Counted from the first letter of the stretch, positions 47,594-59,732 are shown. The stretch: 64,000 nt of DNA from Rusavskia elegans (GCA_011316305.1 SAUG01000020.1:310001-374000), one strand, 5' to 3'. Made by a program: numbers and translations. Notes: generated by a model from the letters alone, not told the origin.

Positions 47594-48247
47594 GAAGTTC
47601 GTCCTCGACCCTGAGAGGCAGCACCAGGCTGTTCCATGGGCGTCCGGCGCCTTCTTCTTGGGGCACAGGCAATGGTACTGTCTCAAAGAATTGTTTCGTT
47701 GTGCTTGCTTACTATTAGGTCAACATGAGCCCGTGGTCATGGCTCAGTTTGCGGAGACCTTAGTTCCGAGTGGGTATCAGGATGGAGCTTATGACAAAGA
47801 TCTGGCAGCAATGATGTTTTTGTTTTTAGCGTGGAGTTGGAGGACACAATACTAAGGTATGCTCCGAAGAGCGCTGTTGTGTAGTGAGGTTTGTCTTGGA
47901 GATATCAAATCCTTCGTAGTAATGATTCATCGACTGATAGAGTACGCACTGATGGACGATCTGACACACAAAGCCATGATTTAGTCTTAGCTTCGTCCCG
48001 GTATCATAATGTAAGCCTGTAATTCCAGACACTCTTTGCATCATGCATCTTGAGCCTTGTAGTAGTGGTACTTCCCAAAACGGTTGCCAAGGCGGTCAAC
48101 GCGGCAAAGATAGCGGCAAGGCTAAAGCAAGCCAGTCGCGTGCCTCGAGGAAATGACATCTGCAGGTACTTGAGGATACACGATGGATGTTTCACTTTCG
48201 CTAATGACTTTGCCGCTGCCTTGGTCATTTCCTGTCACTTATACAAA
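47594..48247. other. Intergenic region between TRK and PH-domain genes
   Basis: About 650 bp holding the TRK 3' end and the promoter of the PH-domain gene. A frame open from TTG 48050 runs into the PH-domain CDS but has no ATG before 48248, so I treat it as leader. Confidence 0.5.
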
Positions 48248-50440
48248 ATGGAGACGCAAAGAAAAAGACCTCATCGGAGGGAGCGTCGAAGGCCTGAGCC
48301 TTCCCATCAACCAAATCAACCCCTGGACCCAATGCTTGTCGATCAGACCTCAGACGCCAGGGCGCCTTTACCGACTAACACCACCATAGCCCGGAGCATG
48401 TCCAGGTACAAAGGTGCCCGCCCAAAGCCATCCCGTAGTGTATCTACACCTTCAGTTCCAGCTGTTCCTCTCGTCGAGCCTTCTGCAGGAAGCTTGGCAA
48501 CCGCCAAGGAGCGGCCTACTACAACCTTCGACCGCTTCCCCCGCCCCGTGGACGCAGAGTACGACCAGAATGATACTCCCGCGCCAACATCAAGAAAGAC
48601 TAGTGATCTCCGATCGCCCCAGAATGCAACCTCGAGGCCCGAAGCAGTCCAATTTCCTAGGCCGGAGTACGATGTTCAAGCGTCATCTCATGGAAGAACC
48701 AACGACACCGATTCCCAAGCCACAAGCCCAACACGCCCTCGGAAGGACTCTCTTCAGCGTCATCAGCTAGATAGCTCTCGAACGAAGGGCAACGGCTCAC
48801 GGCATGCTAGGGCAGATCGAGCAGTTCCTCCGAGGGACGCCACGATCGTCGGGCAGGACATCCGCCGGATTGCCCTTCCGATTAGGTCAGCCATGATCCA
48901 AAAAAAGAGTTTCAGTGAAAGAATAGCTGGGCTCGTGAACCAACCACAATCGGCTGCCGAGGCCAAGGAGCAACTGAAATCAATGATCTCGAACCCTATC
49001 GCAATAGATCCCGAGAATCATCTGGCACCTCCTCAATTTGACGCGCCCAAGTCTGCAGTAAATGCAGGCGAACGGACTGTCAGGGTCAAATATAAGGAGT
49101 TTCAAGTTCCAGTCACCGTTGTACCTTCTACTACTCCTGCCGATGTCATCCGATCCGTTTCCGACAAGGTTGCAACCATCATTGACCAGGACTCATCGGT
49201 GATGCTGGAGTCATTCAAGCAACTCGGCCTGGAGCGCCCACTCCGTAAATACGAGCACATCCGTGACGTTCTCAATTCTTGGGACAACGATTCCCAGAAC
49301 ACCTTGATTATTGAGCAATCCTCGACTGGAGGCCAAGACGATGACTTGGATGTGAAGCATGTACCGCGAACAAAGCCAGACGATGCTTCTTTCTACCTGT
49401 ACCACTCGCAACGGCCAGGCCACTGGGACAAACGCGTGGTATTGGTGCGGTCAGACGGGCAGATGCTAGTAGCCAAATCGAATGGCGGAGAGTTCTTCAG
49501 CATCTGCCACTTATCCGACTTCGATATCTACGTACCTACGGCTCGCGAGATGGCAAAAAAGATAAGACCGCCCAAGAGGATCTGCTTCGCTGTGAAAAGC
49601 CAGCAGAAATCAAACATGTTCGTCAGTACGGTCAACTTTGTACACTTCTTCGCGAGCAATGACAAGCGGATGGCCATGTCCTTGTATACGGCTGTTCAGG
49701 GATGGAGAAGCTGGTACCTTGTTAACATGATGGGCAAAGGCGCGGGGCAGTCAAGTCAACCGATCGGTGGCAGTCAAAGGCAGGCTGTGACAACTACAAA
49801 TGTTGGGGCAAGGCCTGTAAACCTAGTGCGATCACCAGAACGAACAAGTGAAGCTCAGAGAGCCCATTCAAACCCGCCAAAGCCATCCCCCGAGGCCAGC
49901 AGACGCCCAGCAACGCAAAAGGCACAACACCCAGCTCCTCAGGACGTGCATCCCGCTTATCGAAACAATGCTCAGAATGATCGTAATGACGGGCAAGTTC
50001 CTCCTCTGGCCCTTATGAAACCATCTTCTACCGGAATACCTACAACGGACCCCTTCACTGGAGGTGGCCTTCTGGGTCGAACATACACGCAGCGCAAGAA
50101 AGCCCAGCAGGATCATGAGCCCAGACGCTCCGGCAATCCCATCCAAATACCTGTTTCCTCACCATCGCCCGTCAAAGCTGGTGCCAATGGACTCAAGCGA
50201 GCGTCATCCCAACGTCAGAAACCCAAACCCCTTATCGACCTTACACCGGTGTACCAGGAACCGCCTCAGCATTCACGAAAAGGCAAGGGCGTCACTCCAG
50301 GTCACATACCTGCCGGAGGCTTGATTGACATCGCTACCAGTCCAGAGGTTGCAATTCCGATCCCGCCAAAGAATGATTGGCGAAGACCGGGTACAAGTTC
50401 GGGGGCGGATGCATCGCCAACACGAGGTCATCAGTATTGA
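48248..50440 (+). CDS. PH-domain adaptor with RA-like region
   Basis: A single exon from ATG 48248 encodes 730 aa. The first 270 residues are Pro/Ser/Arg-rich and disordered. A ubiquitin-fold, Ras-association-like region follows (GERTVRVKYKEFQVPVTVVP to LNSWDNDSQNTLIIEQ, about residues 275-360). Then comes a pleckstrin-homology domain at about 375-500 (ASFYLYHSQRPGHWDKRVVL, FSICHLSDFDIYVPT, with the C-terminal helix SLYTAVQGWRSWYLVNMM including the invariant Trp). RA followed by PH is the order seen in MIG-10/RIAM/lamellipodin and Grb7-type adaptors, and in related fungal proteins. It probably links a Ras-family GTPase to membrane lipids and cortical signalling. The C-terminal 200 residues are disordered and basic. 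Confidence 0.8.
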   Translation: METQRKRPHRRERRRPEPSHQPNQPLDPMLVDQTSDARAPLPTNTTIARSMSRYKGARPKPSRSVSTPSVPAVPLVEPSAGSLATAKERPTTTFDRFPRPVDAEYDQNDTPAPTSRKTSDLRSPQNATSRPEAVQFPRPEYDVQASSHGRTNDTDSQATSPTRPRKDSLQRHQLDSSRTKGNGSRHARADRAVPPRDATIVGQDIRRIALPIRSAMIQKKSFSERIAGLVNQPQSAAEAKEQLKSMISNPIAIDPENHLAPPQFDAPKSAVNAGERTVRVKYKEFQVPVTVVPSTTPADVIRSVSDKVATIIDQDSSVMLESFKQLGLERPLRKYEHIRDVLNSWDNDSQNTLIIEQSSTGGQDDDLDVKHVPRTKPDDASFYLYHSQRPGHWDKRVVLVRSDGQMLVAKSNGGEFFSICHLSDFDIYVPTAREMAKKIRPPKRICFAVKSQQKSNMFVSTVNFVHFFASNDKRMAMSLYTAVQGWRSWYLVNMMGKGAGQSSQPIGGSQRQAVTTTNVGARPVNLVRSPERTSEAQRAHSNPPKPSPEASRRPATQKAQHPAPQDVHPAYRNNAQNDRNDGQVPPLALMKPSSTGIPTTDPFTGGGLLGRTYTQRKKAQQDHEPRRSGNPIQIPVSSPSPVKAGANGLKRASSQRQKPKPLIDLTPVYQEPPQHSRKGKGVTPGHIPAGGLIDIATSPEVAIPIPPKNDWRRPGTSSGADASPTRGHQY

Positions 50441-51044
50441 TCGATGATCGTAATTCTGGATTGAGTAGCGCTCTCTGAAGACGATGCAGCAGTGGTGAAA
50501 TGCCTCTGGCGGCTTACTGTCAGTATCCGGCGGCCGCATCTATGGAGTTGATCTATTACGCGTTGAGGAATAACAGGAATGCATGTCTTTATGAAGTGCA
50601 TACCCGCTTGGAGCACCTTAGATTATTGAAGAAGTGAGGCTGCTGAATAAGGCGAGGATTCGGGTCCGGTATTTCAGGCATCCCTAAGTCACACGGGTTC
50701 TGCTCTAGGATAGCAAAGCAGCAACATTTGACGGAGCTTCCTGTTTTCTGCAAACCACACGTATGGAGAATGAGACTACTGCCGCCAGGCTTTATGCATT
50801 TTTTCGCCCTTACAAACCAACGCTGGTCCCGTGAGATAGACCCGTGTGTCACCACCGTACCCCGATAGCATGACAGTCATCCCGTCGGTAGCATACTACA
50901 TCCAGGCTATGGATAGTGCAAATAGTGTCGTCCTTCCACTGCTGAAGTCCCCAGCAGTAGAAATGCTCCTCCTCAACCGCGAGAAAGCCGCAATAGATCG
51001 TCTATCGCCTGTATGCCTTCATCTCCCTCTTCCTATCGACCAGG
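50441..51044. other. Convergent 3' intergenic region
   Basis: About 600 bp between the stops of the PH-domain gene and the leftward RmlD-like gene. Only short frames; nothing recognisable. Confidence 0.45.
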
Positions 51045-52168
51045 TTAGCCAGAGCCTTTAGAGAGCAGTTGCAATGCATACCACCAATCCGTAAAGTCCA
51101 TCGTCCTCACGTCCACCCCCAGATCCTTCAACACCTTGGTCGACAAATGCGTATCATAAGGCCTCGCCACCTTTGCATCCGTATCCTCCCCCTTCGCAAT
51201 TATCCCACTCAACGGCAATCCCAAAATCTCCGCAAATATCTGACACATCTGGTACTTGGTAAAGCGTTGCTCGGCCGAGAAGTGCAATACCTTGGGCATG
51301 GCCACCCGCGCCTCATCTGCGTTGAGGTACCGACTAGCTATATCCACGATGACACGAGCGACGTCTTCAGTGTTGGTGGGATACCGCACCGACCAGTCGT
51401 CCATGGGAACCTGGGCGTCCTTCTCTTGAGCAGCCTTCCATACCGCATCGACGAGGACATTGACAGCGCTCTCGGCGTTTGTTTCCGTGTGGCCGTATAA
51501 TACCGGCACTCGCAGGACAACGGCTAACCCGGTGTTTTCACAGACTTCCAGGACCGCTTTTTCGCCGGCATGTTTTGTTTGGCCGTAGAGATTGGGTGGG
51601 TTGGGGGCGGAGGAGGCTTCGTAGGGGGCTTCGCCGGGACGGCCGGAGAAGACGTAGTCGGTGGAAAGGTATATAAGGAAAATAGAGCGAGAGCAAGCTG
51701 CGAGGGCGAGGCGGCGGGAGGCGGCGATGTTGAGGGCTCGGGTGCCGTCAGGGTCGAGGTCGCATCTGTCCGGGAAGCGGTTGGCGGCGCCTGGAGGGAG
51801 TGTCAGTCAGTTGTTGATTCATGATGTGGGAGGTAGATGATGAGGTGGTTTGAAAGATTTGGTAGATGATGAAATGGGCTGTACAGTGGATGATGACTTG
51901 TGGCCTGCAGCAGCCCAATCAGTCAGATCACTGTTGTATTGATGGGCTCTACGAAGCCAAGGCATAGACGTCAGAGGAAGGCGTACTTGGTTTTATCCAG
52001 GGCAGCGTCGATGGCATCCTGGTCCTCGAGGTCGAGCTTGAGGATCGAAGGCGGTCTGGCTCGTGAGAGACCAGTACCGACGACGGTCCATGCGGCCTTG
52101 TCGAAAGCTCGGATGACTTGACGACCAAGAAGACCTGTGGCTCCTGTTACGAAGGCGGTCTTTGCCAT
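51045..52168 (-). CDS. RmlD / MAT2B-like NAD(P)-dependent reductase
   Basis: Exons 52168-51987, 51904-51885 and 51790-51045 (introns 82 and 94 bp) sum to 948 nt, or 315 aa. The 20-nt middle exon encodes PQVIIH and joins DKTK to CAANRFPDRCD, the expected continuation of the Rossmann fold. The N-terminal nucleotide loop is TGATGLLG at about residues 8-15. STDYVFSG and YGQTK (catalytic Tyr-x3-Lys) follow in the third exon. VVLRVPVLYGHTE and SVRYPTNTEDVARVI are RmlD-family blocks. It belongs to the dTDP-4-dehydrorhamnose reductase group; its fungal members are often called the beta subunit of methionine adenosyltransferase. Without a rhamnose operon, a regulatory or sugar-nucleotide role is equally possible. 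Confidence 0.88.
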
Positions 52169-52662
52169 GTTGTGGACAACGTGAGGGTGAAGCTCTCTGT
52201 AGGTTGATAACTCAAAAGTGTGGGTGGATGGAAACGACCGTCATACATACATCTCAGAGAGGTCAATCATATTCTCATATCTTAATGTGCTCATACTGAA
52301 GACGGAGGGAATCTCTTCTCCACAGCCAGCCCTGTAGGCCAGCCCTGATGAAAAGACAAATCTTCGCAGGAAGACTGGCATCATGATACAAAAATTCCGA
52401 CACGAACCGAAGTCCATGTCGAGTGGTCTGTAGTTGTAGTTTTCAACTAGCAAAAACACGGTCTCGGACGAATCCTCACTGACGCGCGTAAGCCCTTGCA
52501 CTCAGATAGGGAAGAAAAGAGGAGGGAGGAGGGAAGACGACTTCTTATAGTCGGAGGCGAGTGCCGGGTAAGTGCTGGGGGCCGCCCTTAAGCGAAGGGG
52601 ACTTAGTCGTTTGACTTTCTTGACTTGGCACCAACAACTATATAGATCCATACGAGATCTAT
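52169..52662. other. Intergenic region between RmlD-like and condensin genes
   Basis: About 490 bp with the RmlD-like promoter and the 3' end of the condensin gene. No coding signal seen. Confidence 0.45.
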
Positions 52663-55600
52663 TCAAATATCCTCATCCTCATCCTCATCCTCCAACAGGC
52701 TATCACGAGCTCCCGTGCCTGCCGCCTTCTCGTCAACCTGCACCTCATTCTCATCTACTTCGGTCTCCACTTCCAATCTAGTCTCACTCTCACCCATCGT
52801 TGGATCCACATGCTGATCTTCCATGTTGGATTGCGCAGTACGAACTTCCCCAAGGGCCTTACTCAGAGCCAAGTGACACTTGTTCAGCGCGTTCTTCGTC
52901 GTCGTGTCTGTGGCAAGCTTTCCATCCATGGCTTCGGCCACGAGATCAGAAACTGCTTGTAGCTTTTCCGCCGATGAATTCGACGTCATGTACAGTTTGC
53001 CGATCATGCTCAAAAGGACCTTTCTTTCATCTTCTGTGCCCATCAATGCAAGTCAGCCACTGCACTCTTGCTCAAGGATTCCATGGCGAGACTTACTCGA
53101 ACATCCATGCGCCAATGCTCTCTCGAGCAGGAACTCTGCAAGCGTTAAATGGATGTCTCCATTCACTGCTCTTGCATCCTTCCCCCCAGCTTCGTCCCAC
53201 CCGGTCGAGCCACCATCTTGAACCACCAGCTTCCGAGCGTCGGTCCAATCCACCAGCATATTGCCGATCATGTTCACCCCGATGGCCCCGTCTTCCTCGT
53301 CCATCTCGTCAACGAGATTCACCTGATGGTGAACCACACTGGCAGCAACTCCGGCCATCATCTCCATGTTTTCCCGTCGACTGTGGCAGAACACTGGCAA
53401 AAAGTAGCTCAGTGCTTGAGTGACTGCCGCGTTCTCCTTCGCCGCTGGATCGAAAAACAACGTCACGAGCTGCTTCAGCAGATCTTCATCGCGGATGACC
53501 GACGTGAGCATGAGCTTGCACAATGCACTTGTTGCCGCCGACTGCACTTCCGCTGTCGTGGATGCTTTGAGCCCATTGCCAAAGATCTTGTACACCGACT
53601 TCTGTAAGCCCGGATCAACATTGTCCGCCGTCACCAGGTGCGAATGCACGGTCAGAATGTCAGAGAGGATGTACAACGCCGATACTTGAAGCGCATCGTG
53701 GCCTTTGCTAAAGCAATGCAAGAACAGGCTCAGGTTCTCCTCCGCAAGAGCCTGCACCACGTGAGTCAAACTGTGATCCTTATTTTCCAAATGGAGCATC
53801 TCACCTTGTCAAGAAGGCAGCATAAACCCAAGCATAAAAGACCTCGTTCTCGTATTGGGGCTTCGTGACTCCTGACAGCAGGTACGACCAGGTTGTTGAG
53901 CATGGTGACTAGGTGGATATTCTGTTGCAGATCTCCCTCCACGTTCTCCAACATACATTGAGCAATGTGCAAGCACTTCATGTTAATCATGATCTCTCTG
54001 ATTGCCTTTTCCTCGTCCATCTCGGTGTTATCGCCATCTCTGCTGGCTCTGGTTTCTGACTGGGCCTTGGTGGGAGCGTTGTCGCTGAGCTCCGAGCGCG
54101 CAGAGTGAAAACTTCCGTCCTCGTTTTCGGCAGGCAGATCATCCATCATGACATGATCGTGAACCTCGGCGACAGCTTCGAGGACAACACCACAGAACTC
54201 TCGTTCGCCAGCGGCTTCACTCCCACAGATCCTACGGAGAACATTCACCACAAGCTTCGTAATCTCCTCTGGTAGTTCTGCGATCGCGAGTGTTTCTCTT
54301 AGAAGGGCGAACATCTTCCGCCGACCTATCTCGTCGCTGTAGTCCAGAGCTTCGGCAATATGAAGTAGCTGCTCCACGATGAATTCTTTCTCAACTGTAT
54401 CCTCTTCGGGATCCCCTTCGCCCAAGGCATTGTTGTACCGGATGCAGCTGACCAGGTCATTGACGTATCGCTGCACGAAAAAGGCGAGTTTGGTCACTTC
54501 TGGCACTTTCTCTTCGGCCAAGGCTTCAAATTTGCCATCCTCCCCCCCCTTGCAGAAATCATTGAGGCTTCGAGCGACGAATACGCTCTCCGGTGTCAAA
54601 TGGTCCCAGAAAGGGTCGCTGAAGCTGATTGCATCCAGATAATCGGGTCTCCCCGACCAAAAGTCTCTCATAGCCTCAGTTGCGATTCCATTGCTTCCGG
54701 CAGAGTTGACGACATCGATTCGTTCGAGCAATTCCAGCAAGCCGTCCAAGCTTGGAGGAACTGCTTGTTGGGTTGTACCGTCTTCGGCAACCCCTGTTGA
54801 TCCTACACAGTCTTCGATCCAGCGCTCCCGAAACAATTTTCCCGTTGCTTTGCGGACGTTTTCGTCCCGATCGCGCAAGCCCCACCTCAGTAGCTTTTCT
54901 CTCATTGATAGTGAAAGATGGCGGAAATCGCCCAAAGCGGGTAAAAGTCGCGAATACAGCGCTCTGCGAGTAGCCGAGTCGACATCTCGAGCACGCTCGA
55001 GGAGGAAGGGCAGAGTCTTAGGGGCCAAAGGTAGATTGAGCAACAAGGCACGTCGAACTTCGGCACTGGGATCGTTCTGAAGGACTTCAAGTAAATTATC
55101 CAGGAGCCCACTTGCATCGTCGTTGTCGCTGTCAGCGTCGTCCTGGTCCTCCCCGCCCTCGTTGCCTGCGAGTCTGCCCAAGCCAAGCACGGCTTGAACC
55201 CGGATCATAGGCTCCTTGTCTCGCACGCGCTTCAGAAGCCCGGCCCGAATCAAGTGATAAGAGTCATCGTCGACGGAGTCCAGAGAGTTAATGATGTGCG
55301 CGACGAGCTGGGTAGCTCGATATCGGACGACCTTCTCCTTGGAAGCTAACAGTGGGAGGAGGATCGACAAGATGTGGGAAGTCAAACGGGTACTGGGGGT
55401 TTCAGGGGACGTCTGAGGATCTTCGATATCGGCCTCGGGCATAAGTGCAGCATCTGTAACAGCCGAATGTCAACTCTTTGCAAGCTCCTTGTACTTGGAC
55501 AGCTTCATTGCTGACCTTTATCGTTGGCACGTCGTAGAAACATGCCCAAGAAGCGGACGATTCGATCACCAGCACCCTCACTTTTCTTCACGCCCATGAG

Positions 55601-55924
55601 GCGAATGACGCATCTGGCGATTTCTACATTGAAGTCATCTTCTCCAAAGTCGTCATCATCCTGACCGCGCCGGCTGGTTTGCTCGTAGCAGCATTCTTCC
55701 TGTATTTTGCGCAAACTCACAGCGAGCTTTCGATGGGCAGCCGTTGACTTTTGCGCATCGCCGAATATGAGGCAAATACGCGTCCGCAAGGGTGAAGAAG
55801 GCCCTTCGTCTGGGATGGCAACGTTCGATGACGCTGTTGTTCTACGTGATCTCAAGGGCTGAGAGGGCGCTTTCTGCGCTGCTGACACTGTTTCGACATT
55901 CCGAGTTGACACTCTCCCCGGCAT
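52663..55924 (-). CDS. YCG1: Condensin complex non-SMC subunit YCG1/CND3 (CAP-G)
   Basis: Exons 55924-55516, 55453-53805, 53751-53097 and 53033-52663 (introns 62, 53 and 63 bp) sum to 3084 nt, or 1027 aa, the usual length for this subunit. The protein is a HEAT-repeat solenoid: EKVVRYRATQLVAHIINSLD, KEPMIRVQAVLGLGRLAGNE, NDPSAEVRRALLLNLPLAPK and DRDENVRKATGKLFRERWIE are successive repeats. The later Cnd3-type block includes AEENLSLFLHCFSKGHDALQ and NAAVTQALSYFLPVFCHSRR. The C-terminus is acidic (EDEDEDEDI, encoded by CTCATC-type repeats near 52672-52692). YCG1 binds DNA with the kleisin BRN1 and drives mitotic chromosome compaction; the protein is nuclear. The start shares a 253-bp divergent promoter with cysteine synthase. 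Confidence 0.95.
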
Positions 55925-56177
55925 CTTGCAACAATTTTTAGAATGTTGGGTACAATGCTAGATAAGATGCGCCATGCAGGATGGATTGACTTGAAATCGG
56001 ATGTTGTTGAAGTGAGTAAACAAACAGGGATCTAAATTTGGACTTCAGCCGAGGTGCTGGGCCATTTACAGAGTACGTCATTGCACACTCGATGATGAGA
56101 AGCGAATTACAAAGGAATAGAGAATTGTTTATATGTACCTTCGAAGATACATCTCTGCGCCCTCTACAAGGTCTATC
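55925..56177. promoter_or_regulatory. Bidirectional promoter (condensin / cysteine synthase)
   Basis: 253 bp between two divergent starts. It must contain both core promoters and leaders. No clear TATA element or named site. Confidence 0.5.
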
Positions 56178-57361
56178 ATGCTCTCCCGCGGTGTTCGAAA
56201 GTTCGTTACCACAGCACATCGGGCTGCAGAGCTGGCTACCAAAGTGGACACGTCCAACCAATATAGAGTGCAGCTGGCAAAAGCACAAGGCCATGTCAAT
56301 GGCTTCGTAGGCGGTATTCGTCGCCTTGTTCCAGCCAGATCAGAGATACTGACTTGTTGTCAGCAATCGGCAACACGCCGTTGATTCGGATGAAACGATT
56401 ATCCGACGAAACTGGTTGCGAAGTGCTGGGAAAAGCCGAGTTCCAGAATCCTGGTGGAAGCGTCAAGGACCGCGCCGCCTTGTATGTGGTAAAAGATGCC
56501 GAGGAGAAAGGCCAGCTTCGCCCCGGCGGAACTGTGGTTGAAGGTACGGCTGGAAACACCGGCATAGGTCTTGCTCATGTCTGCCGTTCCAAGGGCTACC
56601 GGCTGGTGATCTACATGCCCAACACGCAATCGCAAGGCAAGATCGATTTACTGAGGCTTCTGGGTGCCGAGGTCTTCCCTGTACCTGCAGTAGCCTTTGA
56701 GAATCCCGAGAACTATAATCATCAGGCGAAACGGCATGCTGACCGCTTGGACAATGCCGTTTGGACGAACCAGTTCGACAACATTGCAAACAGGAGAGCA
56801 CACCTCGAGACGACCGGTCCTGAGATTTGGCATCAAACCCAAGGCAACCTCGATGCTTTCACGTGTGCGACTGGTACTGGTGGTACCCTTGCAGGAGTCA
56901 CCCGATATCTGAAGGACGTTTCTGGTGGAAAGGTTAAGACGTACCTTGCCGATCCCCCCGGCAGCGTTCTCCATTCTTATATCACCAGTGGAGGTAAACT
57001 GAAAGAGCGCCAAGGCTCCAGCATAACCGAAGGTATAGGCCAGGGGCGAGTGACGGACAATTTGAAACCGGACATAGACCTCGTCGATGGAGCACTGCAC
57101 ATCGCCGATGAGAAGAGCATCAACATGGTGTATCGATGCCTTGACGAAGAAGGTCTCTACCTTGGAGCCAGCTCGTGTCTCAATGTTGCTGCTGCCAAAG
57201 AGGTTGCGGAAAAACTCGGTCCAGGACACACGGTTGTAACCATCTTATGTGACGGCGCGTACCGATACGCAGACCGGTTGTTCTCACGCAAATGGCTTCA
57301 AGAGAAGAATTTACTGAGCGCAATTCCAAAACATCTCGAGCGGTACATTGTTCTACAGTAG
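56178..57361 (+). CDS. Mitochondrial cysteine synthase (O-acetylserine sulfhydrylase)
   Basis: Exons 56178-56313 and 56364-57361 (intron 50 bp) give 377 aa. The first exon encodes an Arg/Ser/Ala-rich presequence ([19 protein letters not shown]), pointing to mitochondria. The intron join restores [14 protein letters not shown], the family opening. PLP is held by Lys80 in [10 protein letters not shown], the phosphate loop is [12 protein letters not shown], and the substrate loop [10 protein letters not shown] is present. The enzyme makes cysteine from O-acetylserine and sulfide; the chain is slightly longer than bacterial CysK because of the presequence and a C-terminal extension ([20 protein letters not shown]), matching the fungal cysteine synthase 2 group. 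It is divergent from the condensin gene; no functional link is implied. Confidence 0.93.
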
Positions 57362-57932
57362 CACTGAAGGTCGGTGGAAGGTTCCGACCAGCTCTTATAA
57401 CAGGCTTTCCAGCACAAGCTATACACAGGACAAAATCCAATCCAGCCACGCGGAGTAGGCTTACTAGTCGACGCCTGCCAGTACTGGTCGATGCCCTCGT
57501 CGGAAGAGCCAGCATCCAACTACTTCTACTGCGAAGAGTTCGGCACGATATCCTGTTGCAATCTTGGACCGACAAGCTCGAATCCGCAACCCAAAGCGAA
57601 ACATGTGATCCCCAAGCAACCAATAGCCACCATGAGAAAGCACGGAACCTCTTCGGTAGCGAGCGGCACCGCGCGTCTAAATTGAGAAGGTTATCTTCTC
57701 GGGCATATGGTGAGACCAAGAGAAATCGTGGTAGTATGAGCATGTATGAGTGAGTTTCCTAGCTTAAGCTAAGTCAAATGCCAATCAATCTTCGGCCATG
57801 GATATAAAAGTGGCGAGTGCCCCATCATCCTGCACCTTTGCAGAGATCGAGGTCACATATTGAGATTGAAATCAATTTCATCCACCGAAACCATCACACA
57901 TTTGCGAGCAAGGTCCTACCCCATCGAGCAAC
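57362..57932. promoter_or_regulatory. Region upstream of the secreted-protein gene, with CCAAT and TATA boxes
   Basis: About 570 bp. CCAAT at 57781-57785 and TATAAA at 57803-57808 are well placed, about 150 and 130 bp before the ATG at 57933. A TATA box of this quality is unusual in this window and suits a regulated, inducible gene. Confidence 0.55.
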
Positions 57933-58431
57933 ATGCGTCTACTTTTCGCACTCCCTTCACTCATCGTGTTAGCCTTCCTCAGCAACGTCGCCACTGCCGA
58001 CCTTGTGGACAAGTAAGAATCCCCAGCAGCCCGTGCAGCGATCCCCCTGAAGCTTGGCAATCTAATAATTCCTGTACAGTTGCAAAGGCAGTAACATGTT
58101 GCAGAACTGGGATGACTGCGACACGGCGATCGCAAACATCGATGAGAACAAAGTATACGACGCCCCCCACAGCTTCGACCACGGATTCTGTGTCGTGGAA
58201 TACAGATGCTACGGAAGGATGTGGGGCAAAAATACCGGGATCGGCGGTCACGATTGGGGGACGAAACATCATTACATCCTGGGCTTCAGCCTCCGCGAGA
58301 CGGCAGAGATCATCAAGACCATGTGCGTGGATCGACTGCGTAGCAACCGGATCGAAGGCACTTATGCCACCGGCAACGAGGATAATTGTGCTCTGACCAT
58401 CAACCCAAAGATGGGCACGGACTACGACTGA
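57933..58431 (+). CDS. Small secreted cysteine-containing protein (effector-type)
   Basis: Exons 57933-58012 and 58080-58431 (intron 67 bp) give 143 aa. Residues 1-22 are a clear signal peptide (MRLLFALPSLIVLAFLSNVA), likely cleaved after ATA before DLVDN. The mature chain of about 120 residues has six Cys (in NCKGS, DDCDT, GFCVV, YRCYG, TMCVD and DNCAL), an even number consistent with three disulfides, and no membrane segment or GPI signal. I recognise no family with confidence. The NCKGS start and a later GFCVV core weakly recall KP4-like secreted proteins, but this needs a profile search. The good TATA box upstream suggests regulated expression. It could be an effector, an antimicrobial or a wall protein. 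Confidence 0.85.
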
Positions 58432-59732
58432 CGACATGTCCGAAGGAAAAGTATGTCAGCATAACCGTAGACAGGCTCTACGCTGTATCTCATATCTCTG
58501 ACAGAAGCTCCAGAGTATCCATACAAGCACCCCTTTCCCATACTGCATACTCGTCTTCGAAAATGACATGCTGAAACCGGCGAAGTATCCATCCATCTCT
58601 TGCAAAAAGAAAAACTGAACATCACATCGGCCTCCAACCGAATATCGACAATTATGAACCGACCATGCGGACCATCACGGTATGCTTTGTGCTTTGAGGC
58701 TTCAACATGCTGGGCTTCGTCCTATTATCTCCAGGCTCTGAAATCATGCCTTGCCGGCGCCCCCTCTCTGCCCTGGAAAGGGCCCGCGTCTCCAAGAGCG
58801 AGGATTACAGAGGCATTCATAGGCTGGAGACTCGTCGGGAGCCTGCCCGCGCAAGGATGGGGGTTTCAGAAGCCTGTTATAGTATTGCGGATAGAGGAAT
58901 CATTTTCACAATATAATCATAAAATTCTTGCCCATTCTCATACCACCAACACCAGCTTAGACGACCAGACTGAATGCGTCCTCTGTATAGCCTCTAGCGG
59001 TGCATACTATGCCGATCTTGATAATAAATAGGTAGCAGCTCAGCTTCGACGTGGACGCATGACGCACGTACACGTACTCCCATGGTGCCCCCTACGTAGA
59101 TCGACCTTTCAATGACGTTACAGGAATGATAGACTTCAGCAAGAGAGTGTGATAGATCAAGGAGCATCCCCCATGTTTCACTGATAACAAGCCGTCCCTG
59201 ATCGAGATTCTACCCGAGACCGAGCAAAGATCTGGTATGAACCAAGAGCGTTGAACATGTGCGAGCGATCCATCGTCGATCCGTTGTCTTACCTCTGTGT
59301 GGAAAGTGGAAACTAAGAGCGGTCGAAATGCTTCAGAGGTGACAATCTCGATAGACAACGGTGCAAACGAGGAACGATGATTGCACAGGTACATTCTGTC
59401 GATCGCTATCACTAGACCATTAGTGATAAAGGCCATGGTCTGCCAATACCCGGGTCTTTGATCCCCTGGCTGGTCTCGCTCTTCATGTCCTTTCGTCTGC
59501 TAAATTGCATGTTCCCTCTGCCCTACCAGACTCGTCACGACAAGTCACGTCATGTCATGAATCAATCGCCATTAAAGGTATCAAACGGCCATTATCTCGA
59601 TGAAGGATATCGATCTATCGATTGTTCAGATGTCACCATGTAGCTGGTAATTTCAATGCAAGGAACCCCCGACACAACAAGCTCAGGTAGGGAAATCCAT
59701 TCGCTGGAATAGGCACACCAAGACATTGCGCT
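58432..59732. other. Intergenic region, 1.3 kb
   Basis: It lies between the secreted-protein gene and the 3' end of the leftward TGT-subunit gene. Short frames on both strands have no family similarity, and I see no repeat or RNA gene. Confidence 0.4.

Noticed and set aside
48050..48247. Upstream extension of the PH-domain gene to a TTG
   Set aside because: No ATG lies in this part, and its sequence has no family match; ATG 48248 begins the plausible protein.
52672..52692. CTCATC-type hexamer repeat as a microsatellite
   Set aside because: It encodes the acidic Glu/Asp C-terminus of the condensin subunit and is explained by coding.
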